The notes under the pieces were generated by a model that was not told where the DNA came from, did no database searches, and saw only the letters and a list, made by a program, of their open reading frames with translations. From NCBI GenBank assembly GCA_019426215.1, contig CM033405.1, forward strand, positions 2,891,001 to 2,955,000: DNA of 64,000 bases, read 5' to 3'. A program made the translations under genes and the position numbers. The stretch comes from Buddleja alternifolia (lineage: Eukaryota > Streptophyta > Magnoliopsida > Lamiales > Scrophulariaceae). Positions 35,337 through 45,192 of the stretch are shown here, piece by piece. The stretch's first letter is position 1. The number at the start of each line of letters is the position of its first letter.

Positions 35337-35345
<9 letters not shown>
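34976..35345. repeat. Tandem duplication, period 195
   Basis: A unit of about 195 bp starting ATCTCGAATTTCACTTTGTA occurs twice (34976 and 35171), the copies differing at a few sites and one indel. The array lies about 100 bases beyond the stop codon of GDU gene D and ends in a (TA)n run (35340-35380). Confidence 0.85.
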
Positions 35346-35382
<37 letters not shown>

Positions 35383-35450
35383 ACTAATTAACCAACCTAT
35401 GTAGCAAACATTGAGGTAATTATATGTGTAATGACACAAACGAAAATGTC

Positions 35451-35783
35451 TCAAACTTGATCTTCACCGGGTCGAATAGTGGCCATGGGTTTGGCGAGAT
35501 GGGTCGGGTTACTTTCTCCGGCCATGATCACCACTATTCTGGGCTCCATTTCGGGCCGTGAAGCGTTCACGGCCTTCTCCGAATCATCATTTGAGGATTC
35601 CGATGATGACGTGGATGATTTCCTGTAAGAGCAGGCCATAATTACTAATGCCAGAGCTATCACTCCCAATATAATAGCTATCGCACCGAAAAGGAACGGA
35701 AGCGGCGAATTCCACCGCTGCGATCCTCCACCAGCTGCGGCGGCGGTGGCGGTGGCTGTGGGGTGTTGGATTTCTGGCCTCAT
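35451..35783 (-). CDS. GDU: GLUTAMINE DUMPER-like protein, gene D
   Basis: A 110-aa member, more divergent than A and C. Start MRPEIQHPT chosen because upstream codons come from a TA/YI microsatellite leader. An Ala/Gly/Thr-rich N-terminus precedes W-N-S-P-L-P-F-L-F-G, the membrane segment is at about 29-52, then SYRKSS, a Ser-rich acidic linker (56-70), and VIMAG at 85-89 followed by ESNPTHLA. It lies outside the duplicated block, so it probably represents the older single-copy neighbour from which, or beside which, A-C arose. Function as for gene A. Confidence 0.92.
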   Translation of the reverse strand: MRPEIQHPTATATAAAAGGGSQRWNSPLPFLFGAIAIILGVIALALVIMACSYRKSSTSSSESSNDDSEKAVNASRPEMEPRIVVIMAGESNPTHLAKPMATIRPGEDQV

Positions 35784-36596
35784 CTCTTTTCCTGTATCTC
35801 TCTCTCTATATATATGTAATATATGCAGTTTTTTGTTCCTCTTGTATGCTAGCTTGTGCTGTGAAATGAGGGCGGAGGAAATATATATATATATATACAC
35901 ACACACTTGGGTTGGGGTGGAGAATCGAAAGAGTGGTATATTTTAGAAGTTTCCTGGATTAGGATGGGGATTCTACTTTACAGAAGTTATAAGTATATAT
36001 TGAAAAAATGTACAATATCGGTCTCGTAGGATTGAGTTTATTGTAATTTTAGTCTCGTCTAATAAGGTGAAAAAAATAGTCTCATAAAATTATTCTTTTT
36101 GCAATTTCAGTCTTATCGTTAAGAAAATAGATGAAAATTCGCAAGTACCATGCACACGCTTTTAAAGGTTTAGGATAGATTTGGTGATTAAATTGTATAA
36201 ATAACCCCGACTTTTACAACATTAAAAGCTAAATATTAATGAAGAAGAGTTTTTTTTGTTTTTTTGTAAGTTTTACATAATACAGCATTTTTTCCTATGA
36301 AATACAGTATATGCAAAGTAAGTAATGATTAAGTGTAAGACACATAGCTAAACTAATGATTTTCATAACTTTTTAGCAATAGAGATAAAAAATGCAAAAA
36401 ACATACAACGTATATGTGTGTATAGAGATGGGGTGGGGTGGGGTGGGGTGAGTGGGTATCAAGAGTAGTATATTTAACAGTACAGTTCTTGATGGATTAG
36501 GATGGACTGTGCTGAACTAATGTGTGACAGAAGTATCACATATCTTCAAAAGTAGGAATTCTTTATTTGCTTTGCTGTTTCCATAATTCCATGATG

Positions 36597-36631
<35 letters not shown>

Positions 36632-37552
36632 ATTGTTATCATCGAGTGAAAAAAAATTAGGGTCGATACAAGAAATTTCGTTCCAAATATGTATGAGAAA
36701 ATATGCATGACACGTTCATTTAAAACTAAATAGTTAAAATCGTTTTAAGTATTAATAGCTAAACTTTATTAGACGATTATTTTCGTTGTAACGATGCTTT
36801 AATTGTTGATGAATTGCTTGCAATACAACGTATTTTGTCCCATAGAAAAAAGTTAGGGAAGTAATTAAACACTTAATAAAACGATGTTCAATAACAACTT
36901 TAAAAACTGAACTTAGAGGGTTTCGCTCTCTCTAAGTTCAAACATAAACTTATTGTTGGACATCTATTTCTTAAGTGTAATACACTTTCCTATTTTTTCA
37001 ATGTGGGACAAGAAATGTCGTATTACAAGTTATTCACCAACAAAATTTAACGATTTGTCCTGTAATATTCGTTATAAATGCGTGACAAGTGTAGTATTTT
37101 CTTATATAATCTTATTGCTTGGTTTTTAAGATTTGCATCTATATATAGTACGTGTTTAATGTATGAATACGAAGAAAATTACAAGATCTAAATTATTCCA
37201 TGAAATTTACACGCATTGCATCTATATGGGATCCACTCATGTTCTAGCACTTGACCCACTAAACGTGTTCTCTTCGCTCAAGTTATACTCCTCTTTGCTC
37301 AACTCTTCACTTTTAAGTTTTAACTTCTTTTTCACATATGGAAAAATGATACAAATAATTTCGATTTACATTCAACTTGTTTGTCTTTCCTAATTTTGTG
37401 ATAGCCAACTATCCCCGCACTCTCTCGTAATTTTGTAGGGATTTATGTGATTTTAAATTTTGATATAATCATAATTATTTGTATATAATAAATTTTACGA
37501 ACATTTATTATGTGGAAGGTTGCGATTGTCCAAGCTCAGAGTACGGGAGCTC
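35784..37552. other. Intergenic spacer with microsatellites
   Basis: AT-rich. Contains (TA)n at 35880-35900 and 36596-36635 and a (GGGGT)4 tract at 36430-36449. No supported gene; frames at 36517 and 37163 are chance. Confidence 0.5.
36430..36449 (+). repeat. (GGGGT)4 G-quadruplex-type tract
   Basis: Four perfect GGGGT units followed by GAGTGGG, so more than four G runs lie within 27 bases. Capable of forming a G-quadruplex in principle; no role is evident. Confidence 0.8.
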
Positions 37553-37727
37553 TTTTTTTTTTTGTTTTCCCACAGCTGTCCTAACATTTTGGGTCAGACT
37601 AATGCTGCTTGAGCCGGGAACATCCACAAGAAGTGTAGAGCAAACTCTTTTCATACCCAGGGCTCGAACTCGATATATCTAGTTAAGGGAATTGAGACAT
37701 GTACCACCTCAACCAACTCTCTTTGGT
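37553..37727 (-). mobile_element. SINE, minus orientation, 14-bp target duplication
   Basis: Flanked by identical 14-mers GAGTACGGGAGCTC (37539-37552 and 37728-37741). On the minus strand: A-box-like GTTGGTTGAGGTGGTAC, B box GAGTTCGAGCCCTGGG, and at its 3' end an A run (37553-37563 on this strand as T). Perfect flanks imply a recent insertion. Confidence 0.88.
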
Positions 37728-37741
37728 GAGTACGGGAGCTC

Positions 37742-40090
37742 CTAAGCATGACTTATCTGTTTTTGATTCACTAAATGAATGATATGATCAAAGATGGAAC
37801 CTCCAATCCACCCCTCTCAACTTTGAGAATTTTTTTTTTTGCCCCTTAAATTTTTTATATTTGAAATTCTGTCTTCCCAAAATCTAAAAATATTAAGTTC
37901 TCCTTTTTGGAATTTGCCCCCCTCCCAAATCCTAACTCCGTCCCCGATTGTGATTAATTACATCTATTTGTGTATTAACTCCATGTAAACTCACAACATC
38001 AGTAATTGCGATTTTATGTAATTCAAAGTTAAGAGTATTACATAAATACGCATAAATCAATCCACTCGACAAAACTGATGTGATCAGCTAGAAATCGGCC
38101 AATTTTAAAATTCTTACTTTTATTGATACTTTGATTATTTACAACCCCCTATGTTGGGTAGGGTAGCGGTTTATGATGTAAGACCCTATATAATAATAAT
38201 AATACAACTCATATGAAAGTGTAGTTTAAACTTTATAGCGTATGAAAAGAAATCAAAAAGCGATATATGAAACTTATAACTTATAACTACTTCTTAATTG
38301 TTTCATTAAAGAGTATATAATAAAATATATGAATGTCATTACTTCAAGACTAATTTGGCATTTACATTTGACATTATTGTTAGTAAATTAATTTCCTTAT
38401 ATCTACACCTTTTATTCATTTTTAATGTTTATTCTCTCTCTCTCTCTCTTTTTTTAATTATCGGTTATATGTATTTATTACATTATGGATATGAATCATT
38501 AATCAGCATATAACACTAATACTAATTTACAACAACTAACAACTAACAATTAACAAATATCAATAAAGTAGAGAAAGATTCACACATTGTCGGTAAAGGT
38601 AGAACACAAAATCTCTAATATCTTGGGGCATCAACTTCGCCAGCTAAGTCTCATATGCTTCTCTTTCTTTTATTAGAGCACCACTAACACAAAAGAAAAG
38701 TTGGGCTGATCATTGATTGTAAACTTATTGGCTGCCTATAGTTTTTTCTAGCTTCCAACAATATAATAAAACTTGGTTATAAAAATATGTTGCAAAAAAG
38801 AAATTAGTAGAAAAATGAGGTGGAAATCTGAGTTGGAGGATTAGCATTTTATCATGATTAAGATGTCAAAAACCAAATTGGGTGGAGGGGTCCTTTAGAT
38901 TATAAAGTGAGATATCCAGATATTGTAAATGGGCCTTCCACCACTAATCAACTTTTATGTAATTAATAAATATATCATGTTTAGATGTTACCTTTTTCTT
39001 GAATTAGAGGTGATAATATGGGAGTAGGAATTCGAACACTTGACCTCTTATTTAATTTATTTAATAGTAGGAGGCGATGCTGCAGTTCAAGAATTAAAGA
39101 ATAGTGGATGATAATGCCAGAGTAATTTATCCTCTTGCCCGATCTAATTTTGACATTTGACAAATTTACCCCTCACCAATGTTATATAAATTTTATGGGG
39201 TAAAGAAAGTAATCATGGCAAATAGATTTTAAGATATTGTTAGCCAAGTTCAATAGAAGTGAGAGATAAGAGATAAGGAAATAGTGGATAGAAGTGAGAG
39301 ATAAGAGATAAGGAAATAGTGGAATTGTCATAATCCTGAGCTACCAATTTGGGTTTAAATCGTCTCCATTCTTTCATTGTAATTGTTCACTTTTGATAAT
39401 GAATTTCTACAATGTCAACATTAATTGGTATCAGAATCATCCACTGCTCGTACGGTAAAAATCAGCCCATACAGGCACTATGGTTGTGAACACATGGTGG
39501 ACTCTTATGATTTCTAATGGCTAAAGGGATTTCTATTACTTTTGATCCGTTTGGTTCGGTTAAAAAACCAGTTCGATTAGGTTCGATTTTGGTTATCCAA
39601 AAATTAAAAATAAATGAATAAATAAGTGAAATCTTGTTTGGAAAACACGATTTTCCCTTATTTAATATTTTCTAATTAAAATAGTAAATGACAAATATAA
39701 AAAGAAAAAAAATCGGTTATCGGTTCAATTGGATAATTAGTGCCTAAAACCTAAACCAAACCAAAAATCGATTTTTCCTATGAAAATGAAACGAGTTTTG
39801 GTTTCGATTCAACCCGAATTATTGGTTTTGAGTCTGGTTTGGTGGTTAACCCAACCATGCACACCCTAAGTCCCTAACACCTGGGCCCTTAATGGAAGAC
39901 ATTATTTGAAACTACAACTTAAAAAGAACAAGTTACTTAGAAAAATTGAGAATTTGCAATTATGGACTAATTAATATCAAAATTCAGATATGCTCTCCAG
40001 ATATCAAAAACTGGTGAATCAACAGAAACATAATGATGATTTCAAAGACATGAACTACTCATGGTGTTACAGTTAAAAACTACACCATAA
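37742..40090. other. Intergenic between SINE and PPR gene
   Basis: AT-rich. The stretch 37800-37960 (ending CCTAACTCCGTCCCC) resembles a common plant repeat but has no definable ends. A 35-bp tandem duplication is at 39253-39322. The last part includes the PPR 3' UTR. No further gene seen. Confidence 0.45.
39253..39322. repeat. Tandem duplication, period 35
   Basis: Two perfect 35-bp units starting ATAGAAGTGAGAGATAAGAG, at 39253 and 39288. The identity of the units points to a recent slippage or repair event. Confidence 0.9.
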
Positions 40091-42049
40091 TCACACAGCT
40101 ACAACTGCATCGCTCGCGACATTTCCCGATTTCATAGAACAAAACAGATTCAAAACATCACCGTGATTTCTTACGCTTCTTGGGCATTTCGATAGAAAAT
40201 CCTGCGCTTCACTATGCCTTCCAGCTTTCAAAAACGCTTCAAATATACGTAAGAACACCGACATTGCTGGAAATCTCTTACACGTCATGGCTTGTGAAAG
40301 CGTGACAGCATCTTCAGCACCTCCATTATATGAAAGATACTCAACAAACGAATCCAAGTCGGGCGGGTACCCTTGATTCTTCATCATATTCATAACATCA
40401 AGGGCTTCTTGGAATTTTCTTTTAACTAAAAGTTTCTTTGACAAGGTTTTGTAAGTGGCATTCCAAGGACTTAACCCTTTGTCATTAACCATCTCCGAAA
40501 CAAGCTTGTAAGCATCCAACGGTCTGCCTTTTCTACAATACATATTAACCAATAAATCTAAAGCATAGCCACCACACGACGGCCCTTCATTCTCAACCAT
40601 TGACCTAAAACCATCAGATGCTTCGTTCAATTTACGGGCCGCACAGTATCCTTTAACTAAAGAAACCCATGTTCCGGAATCTGAAATAAGATGCGATTTT
40701 ACCATTTTATTCATAAACTGATTTGCTTCTCGGGTTTTAACACCACTACTAAGGTTAAAGGCAATTTTACGTTGCAAAGAACCATTAGGTAGATAACCAC
40801 CTTCCTCCATCGCTTCTAATACTCTATTACACTCATTCATTCTCCCAACACTAGTTAAAGACTTGAGAATCGAATCCATATTAGCATTAGTTAACCTATT
40901 CCCGTTTGCCTTAGAAATTTTCACGACTTTCAAGAACAAGTCCATATCCAATTCCTTGCCAACAACTATTTTCTTCAAAAGGAAAATGCAGTCATCGGCT
41001 GAAGGCTTATTCTCACCAATCATAGCGAATTCGTACAACTCCACAGCATTCTTAATCATTTTTCTCTTAACGAAACGCTCCAATACGTTAACGTAGGTTT
41101 CCCTCTCCATTTCATACCCTTTACTTCTCATCTCATGAACAACCCTCCAAAACTTCTCACACGACTCCTCTCTAGCCAACACCGTCGCTATGGCATTAAA
41201 CGAGCCCTGATCGTGCCGAAACAAACCACTCTCCTCAACCCACCTAAAGAAAATCAACGCTTTATTAGGCTCTGTTCCAAGATTCATCAACACTCCCGTA
41301 ACTACATCACCCGAAAACTTCACATCCAATTCCTTCAACTGTTTCTCCACATCATCTCCCCACACTTCTCTCCTAACTATCTTACTAATCCTAGAGCCAA
41401 CATTTTCGTTACAATTATCGTTACTCGCCTCACCTCTATCACTACTCGCCGACCCCAAAGCATACAACTCCTTCAACCTCTCAACATCATCACTCAACCC
41501 ATCCTTCTCGAATCGCTCGTAAATCCTAACGTAAGCGCCCTTCGACACGCCATAACCTTTCGTTTTCATAACCTCAATCAAATCCCAACACTCCTTCACT
41601 AGCCCATTACTACCCAAAATCCCCAACATCCAATTAAACGACTGCGAACTCAATTTCCCACTCTCCCCATTCAAAACCCAATTGAAAACCCTCCTAGCAA
41701 CATACGGCGTCGTATTAGGGTCCCTCAAAACACTCAGAATCAAATCGTGCGTAATGATAACGTTACTATTTTTCAAATCAAGCTTTATTTCTTTATTATA
41801 TTTTTCATTTTTAGCAAAAATGTCGACTAACAGGGTAGCTTGATCAGAGATGGGTTTCGGCGGATCAACGGCGGGATCGGGTGATGACGTGGAGTGATGA
41901 CGTGGGATGAAGGGTTTGGGGGTCACGTGAGGTGCGCGTGGGTGGAGGAGTGAGGAAGTGAAGGAGCGAAGATGGGTTACCTGGGAAACGTGCGGCTGAG
42001 ATTGAGCGTGGGATCGGATGAGAAGCAACCGCAGCCATTGATATCTCAT
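40091..42049 (-). CDS. Pentatricopeptide repeat protein, probably mitochondrial
   Basis: A 652-aa intronless P-type PPR protein. PPR proteins bind organellar RNA and act in its splicing, processing or translation. The first 60 residues (MRYQWLRLLLIRSHAQSQ..) are rich in Arg, Ser and His with almost no acidic residues, as in a mitochondrial presequence. Repeat-like helical pairs with the PPR spacing run from about residue 130 to the end, e.g. TWVSLVKGYCAARKLNEASD, YALDLLVNMYCRKGRPLDAY and TYKTLSKKLLVKRKFQEALD. There is no E or DYW extension, so it is not an editing-type protein. It resembles Arabidopsis At3g02490 from memory, not verified. Upstream is a telo-box and an AAT microsatellite. Confidence 0.93.
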   Translation of the reverse strand: MRYQWLRLLLIRSHAQSQPHVSQVTHLRSFTSSLLHPRAPHVTPKPFIPRHHSTSSPDPAVDPPKPISDQATLLVDIFAKNEKYNKEIKLDLKNSNVIITHDLILSVLRDPNTTPYVARRVFNWVLNGESGKLSSQSFNWMLGILGSNGLVKECWDLIEVMKTKGYGVSKGAYVRIYERFEKDGLSDDVERLKELYALGSASSDRGEASNDNCNENVGSRISKIVRREVWGDDVEKQLKELDVKFSGDVVTGVLMNLGTEPNKALIFFRWVEESGLFRHDQGSFNAIATVLAREESCEKFWRVVHEMRSKGYEMERETYVNVLERFVKRKMIKNAVELYEFAMIGENKPSADDCIFLLKKIVVGKELDMDLFLKVVKISKANGNRLTNANMDSILKSLTSVGRMNECNRVLEAMEEGGYLPNGSLQRKIAFNLSSGVKTREANQFMNKMVKSHLISDSGTWVSLVKGYCAARKLNEASDGFRSMVENEGPSCGGYALDLLVNMYCRKGRPLDAYKLVSEMVNDKGLSPWNATYKTLSKKLLVKRKFQEALDVMNMMKNQGYPPDLDSFVEYLSYNGGAEDAVTLSQAMTCKRFPAMSVFLRIFEAFLKAGRHSEAQDFLSKCPRSVRNHGDVLNLFCSMKSGNVASDAVVAV

Positions 42050-42140
42050 GCTCTCCGATTTGATTTTGAGCTTGATTTCTTTTCGTCAGGTGAAGAAGAA
42101 GAAGAGAAAAGCTTACGGAGGTTTTGAAAGTTTTGATAGA

Positions 42141-42150
42141 TTAGGGTTTT
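42141..42150 (-). promoter_or_regulatory. Telo-box upstream of the PPR gene
   Basis: On the minus strand AAAACCCTAA stands about 95 bases upstream of the PPR ATG, in the probable leader or core promoter. Such boxes are frequent in promoters of plant genes for organelle biogenesis and translation. Confidence 0.55.
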
Positions 42151-42199
42151 TGGAAGGGGAAGATGGAAGTGAGAGAGTGTAAATACCTAAAAGATCCTT

Positions 42200-42201
42200 A
42201 T

Positions 42202-42249
<48 letters not shown>

Positions 42250-42285
42250 CATAATCATTATTATTATTATTATTATTATCATCAC
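42200..42285. repeat. (AAT)n followed by (ATT)n, self-complementary
   Basis: About 16 ATA/AAT triplets, a short ATCATAATC hinge, then about 8 TTA triplets. The two halves are complementary and can form a hairpin. It lies about 150-240 bases upstream of the PPR ATG. Open frames of poly-Asn or poly-Tyr here are artefacts of the repeat. Confidence 0.9.
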
Positions 42286-42745
42286 TATTATAATATAAGG
42301 CAATTGATATTTGCACTCCCAATTTTGATAATGGCACTCCAATCTTCTTTTTGTGTTGAGCAATGAACCAAAATGTTCTTATAGTTAACACAATTTACAT
42401 CAATTGTAAAACAAAATATTCTCTCCATATACTATTTTTTCTTTTTTAACTTTGTAATCTCATATTTCACTATGTTAGAATTTCCATTCTTGCTTTCGTT
42501 GCTGTCTTTCGATCTATTTACTAAATATATATATATATAGTAACTCAAGTTACATTATAACATAAGTTGACAATCATCACGCAAAATTGCAACTTTTTGA
42601 CTGGTTGAGCTCGAATTCAAATATAGATGCCCGCATGCATGCGAGTCAATAAATAAATAATAATAAAATAATTTTTTTCTACATGTTTCATAACTAAATA
42701 AACTTTTATTATTTATTTATTGTTTTGCGAGCCTATGCGTAAGTA

Positions 42746-42985
42746 GGGATGGGCGTCAGGTGGGTAATTCGGGTTTGGGTAGTTCGAGTTCGGGTATTTC
42801 GGGTTCGTGTAGCAAAAATTGCTACCCAATTAGGTACCCGAAATTGTCGGGTACCCAAAAAATCAGGTACCCGAAAGTTCGAATTTCGGGTACCCTGTTA
42901 CCCTTGCAAGTTGCAATCTGCTTTAAAAGCAGATTGCAAAATGGCCCGAAACAGAGGCTTTTTTTAGCCTCTGTTTTGGCTTTGC
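42746..42985. repeat. GGGTACCCGA-rich repeat with two hairpins
   Basis: Dense GGGTACCCGAA and TTCGGGT words, then two strong inverted repeats: 42911-42939 (TTGCAATCTGCTTT..AAAGCAGATTGCAA) and 42952-42973 (CAGAGGCT..AGCCTCTG with a T loop). Probably one end of a hAT-like or foldback element; the other end was not found. No gene. Confidence 0.5.
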
Positions 42986-44090
42986 ATTTTTCTTTTTTTT
43001 TTCTTTTTTTAATATTATTAATATGAAATTAAAATATGAAATTAAAAAATAAGTTAAGATTTAACAATTAATTCATTTATAATTTAACAACTAATCAACA
43101 AGTAACAAGAATAATAAAATATGCAGGGAATGAGATATTAACAACAATAAATAAGATTATAAGTGTTTAATAATAAATTTTACTACTTAAAATTGAAAAA
43201 CCTCTCATGAATCTCAAATAATTTATCAAACACTTTATGAGCAATGATGAAAAGAGATAAATATTGAAAATTTTGTGAACAAATACAAATTTTTACTTTC
43301 AATAATCTTCAATGATGATAGGAGAACAATCCCGATGATGATATTGATATGTAGACGAAATTGAAATTGAAATTAAAATTAAGAGTTGAAGGAGAGTTTT
43401 AGGCTATGTTTGGTTATGTTTTCAAGTCATATTTGGTCCAAAATTCCCGCCAAACAATGTTTGTTTCACACAATATTTCATCAAAAATACACAACTTTTT
43501 TCATCCAAAAAAACATAATCATTATTTTTCCTCTTTCTCTCACTTTGTCCCCTATCTCATTCTCTCTCCTCTATTTTTTATATAAAATTTTTTCTCATTC
43601 CTCTTAATATCCACTATCTCTACCCTCCTCTCTCTCTCTCTCCTCTCTCCTCTCTCTCTTCGCTCCTCACTCTTTCTTCTCTTTGACCGGTCTTTTTTTT
43701 TGTAATATTTGTCATATCTTTGACGGGTACCATTAAACTTTAAAATAGAAAAAAGTTGTCTGTTTGTAATCTATCATGAGAAATAGTATTGAAAACATAG
43801 ATTAAAATTTGTGGAGTTTTCTAAAGTAAAACTTTCAAATTTTGTTTTTCAAATTAGTTATAGTGAAAGTATTTGGATTATATATATCTATATTTAATAA
43901 GATATATGTTATTTGTACATATATTTTTAAAATTTTATTTATTTTTTATGTATGTGGTGTGTATAAGTTATCTCATTGCTAAATTTGTGATTTGATTGTG
44001 TGTGGGATCGAGAAATGCATGTGTGTGTACCCATATTATATGTGTATATTTCTTAATGTATATTATGTGGGGAACAAAAAAAAGGTCTTC

Positions 44091-44168
44091 GGCGGTCAAA
44101 GGCATTGACCACGGTCAACTCGGGTTTGACCGAGTCAACCGTGTGGTCAACGCGGATTTGACCGCGTG
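44091..44168. promoter_or_regulatory. Cluster of W-box-like GGTCAA/TTGACC words
   Basis: Seven TGAC/GTCA cores in about 78 bases, in alternating orientation (GGTCAA, TTGACC, GGTCAA, TTTGACC, GAGTCAACC, GGTCAA, TTTGACC), in locally GC-rich DNA within an AT-rich element. TTGACC is the W-box core bound by WRKY factors. Whether it works as an enhancer is unknown. Confidence 0.5.
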
Positions 44169-44574
44169 AATAGTGACTTAAGCAAGGGTTTCTTTATTTC
44201 ATGGTTTGGTTTGCATTTGATAATTGACTTGTAGTAGAAGTGACCTAATTATCTAAGAATAGATTGTATTTTATTAATTTTTAAAATAAATTACTTATTA
44301 ATATTTTTATAAATTAAATAAAAAAAGGAAAAAAAGAAAAAGAAGAGGGGGGGGGGGAGACAAACACACAATTACACACACAGAAACACACACGCACATT
44401 GTTACACAAAACTCTCCCACACTCTGATCGCTATATGATATTAGATATATATATGAACATATATACTTTTCTTTTTAAGATATATCAACTATTCTTAACA
44501 CTATTACTTATATATATGTGTGTGTATATATATATATACTTTTCTTTTAATTTTATATAAACTACTATTACTAC

Positions 44575-44695
44575 TATTACACATATATATATGTACACTA
44601 ATATATATATATACACACACTACTATTACACATATATATATGTACACTAATATATATATACACACACACTACTATTACTTACATATATACATATA
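44575..44695. repeat. Tandem microsatellite array
   Basis: The unit CTACTATTACACATATATATATGTACACTAATATATATATACACACA is repeated two and a half times with period about 49 or 50, within a longer TA/CA tract. Lies in the large Tourist-like element. Confidence 0.8.
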
Positions 44696-45192
44696 TATTT
44701 ATCTATATAATAATTATTTCAATCTCAATATTATATTATAATTTTTAATTATTGACAGACAAAAACTTACATGATTTGACAGTTACAGTAATTTATGTTC
44801 CCTTTGAAAACAAAACCAAACTCTATCTCACCAAAAATTCACTCAAAAACCAACTCCCAAAACATAACCAAACATTATCTCATCAAAATTGCACGTCCCC
44901 ATAAAATTTTCACCAATAATTCTCACCAAAATACCATTCTAAAACATAACCAAACATAGCCTTAGCTTCTGGCCTTTCTGCAATTCTGCCCCAGAAAGCA
45001 GCAACAACAAAGCAAGCATGGTATTATTTTATATAACATTATAACTTATATTAGAAATAATCTTTATTCTTTTTCCTGTTTAAAAAGAGAAGATCCCTTT
45101 ACTAATACTCTCTAGAATTTTTTTTCGGGCCCTTAATGAATATTTTTCGGGCCCTTTTTACGTCAGTTATTGTACACTCCTAGAAGGTTTAC

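Larger units (their letters stand above)
43402..44961. mobile_element. Large Tourist-like (Harbinger) element, TTA duplication
   Basis: Ends GGCTATGTTTGGTTATGTTTT are inverted perfect over 21 bp, flanked by TTA on both sides (43399-43401 and 44962-44964). At 1560 bp it is four times the related MITE at 28485-28868, with which it shares more than 100 bp at one end. No transposase is encoded. The middle holds CT-rich runs, a GGTCAA/TTGACC cluster (44091-44168) and a TA/CA microsatellite array (44400-44700). Confidence 0.85.

Noticed and set aside
34976..35345. CRISPR-like or LTR-like repeats
   Set aside because: Only two directly adjoining units, no spacers, no target duplication: a simple tandem duplication.
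42113..42391. Poly-Tyr and poly-Asn open frames upstream of the PPR gene
   Set aside because: Pure microsatellite translation.
44520..44741. Ile/Tyr/His-rich open frame
   Set aside because: Translation of the TA/CA microsatellite inside the Tourist-like element.
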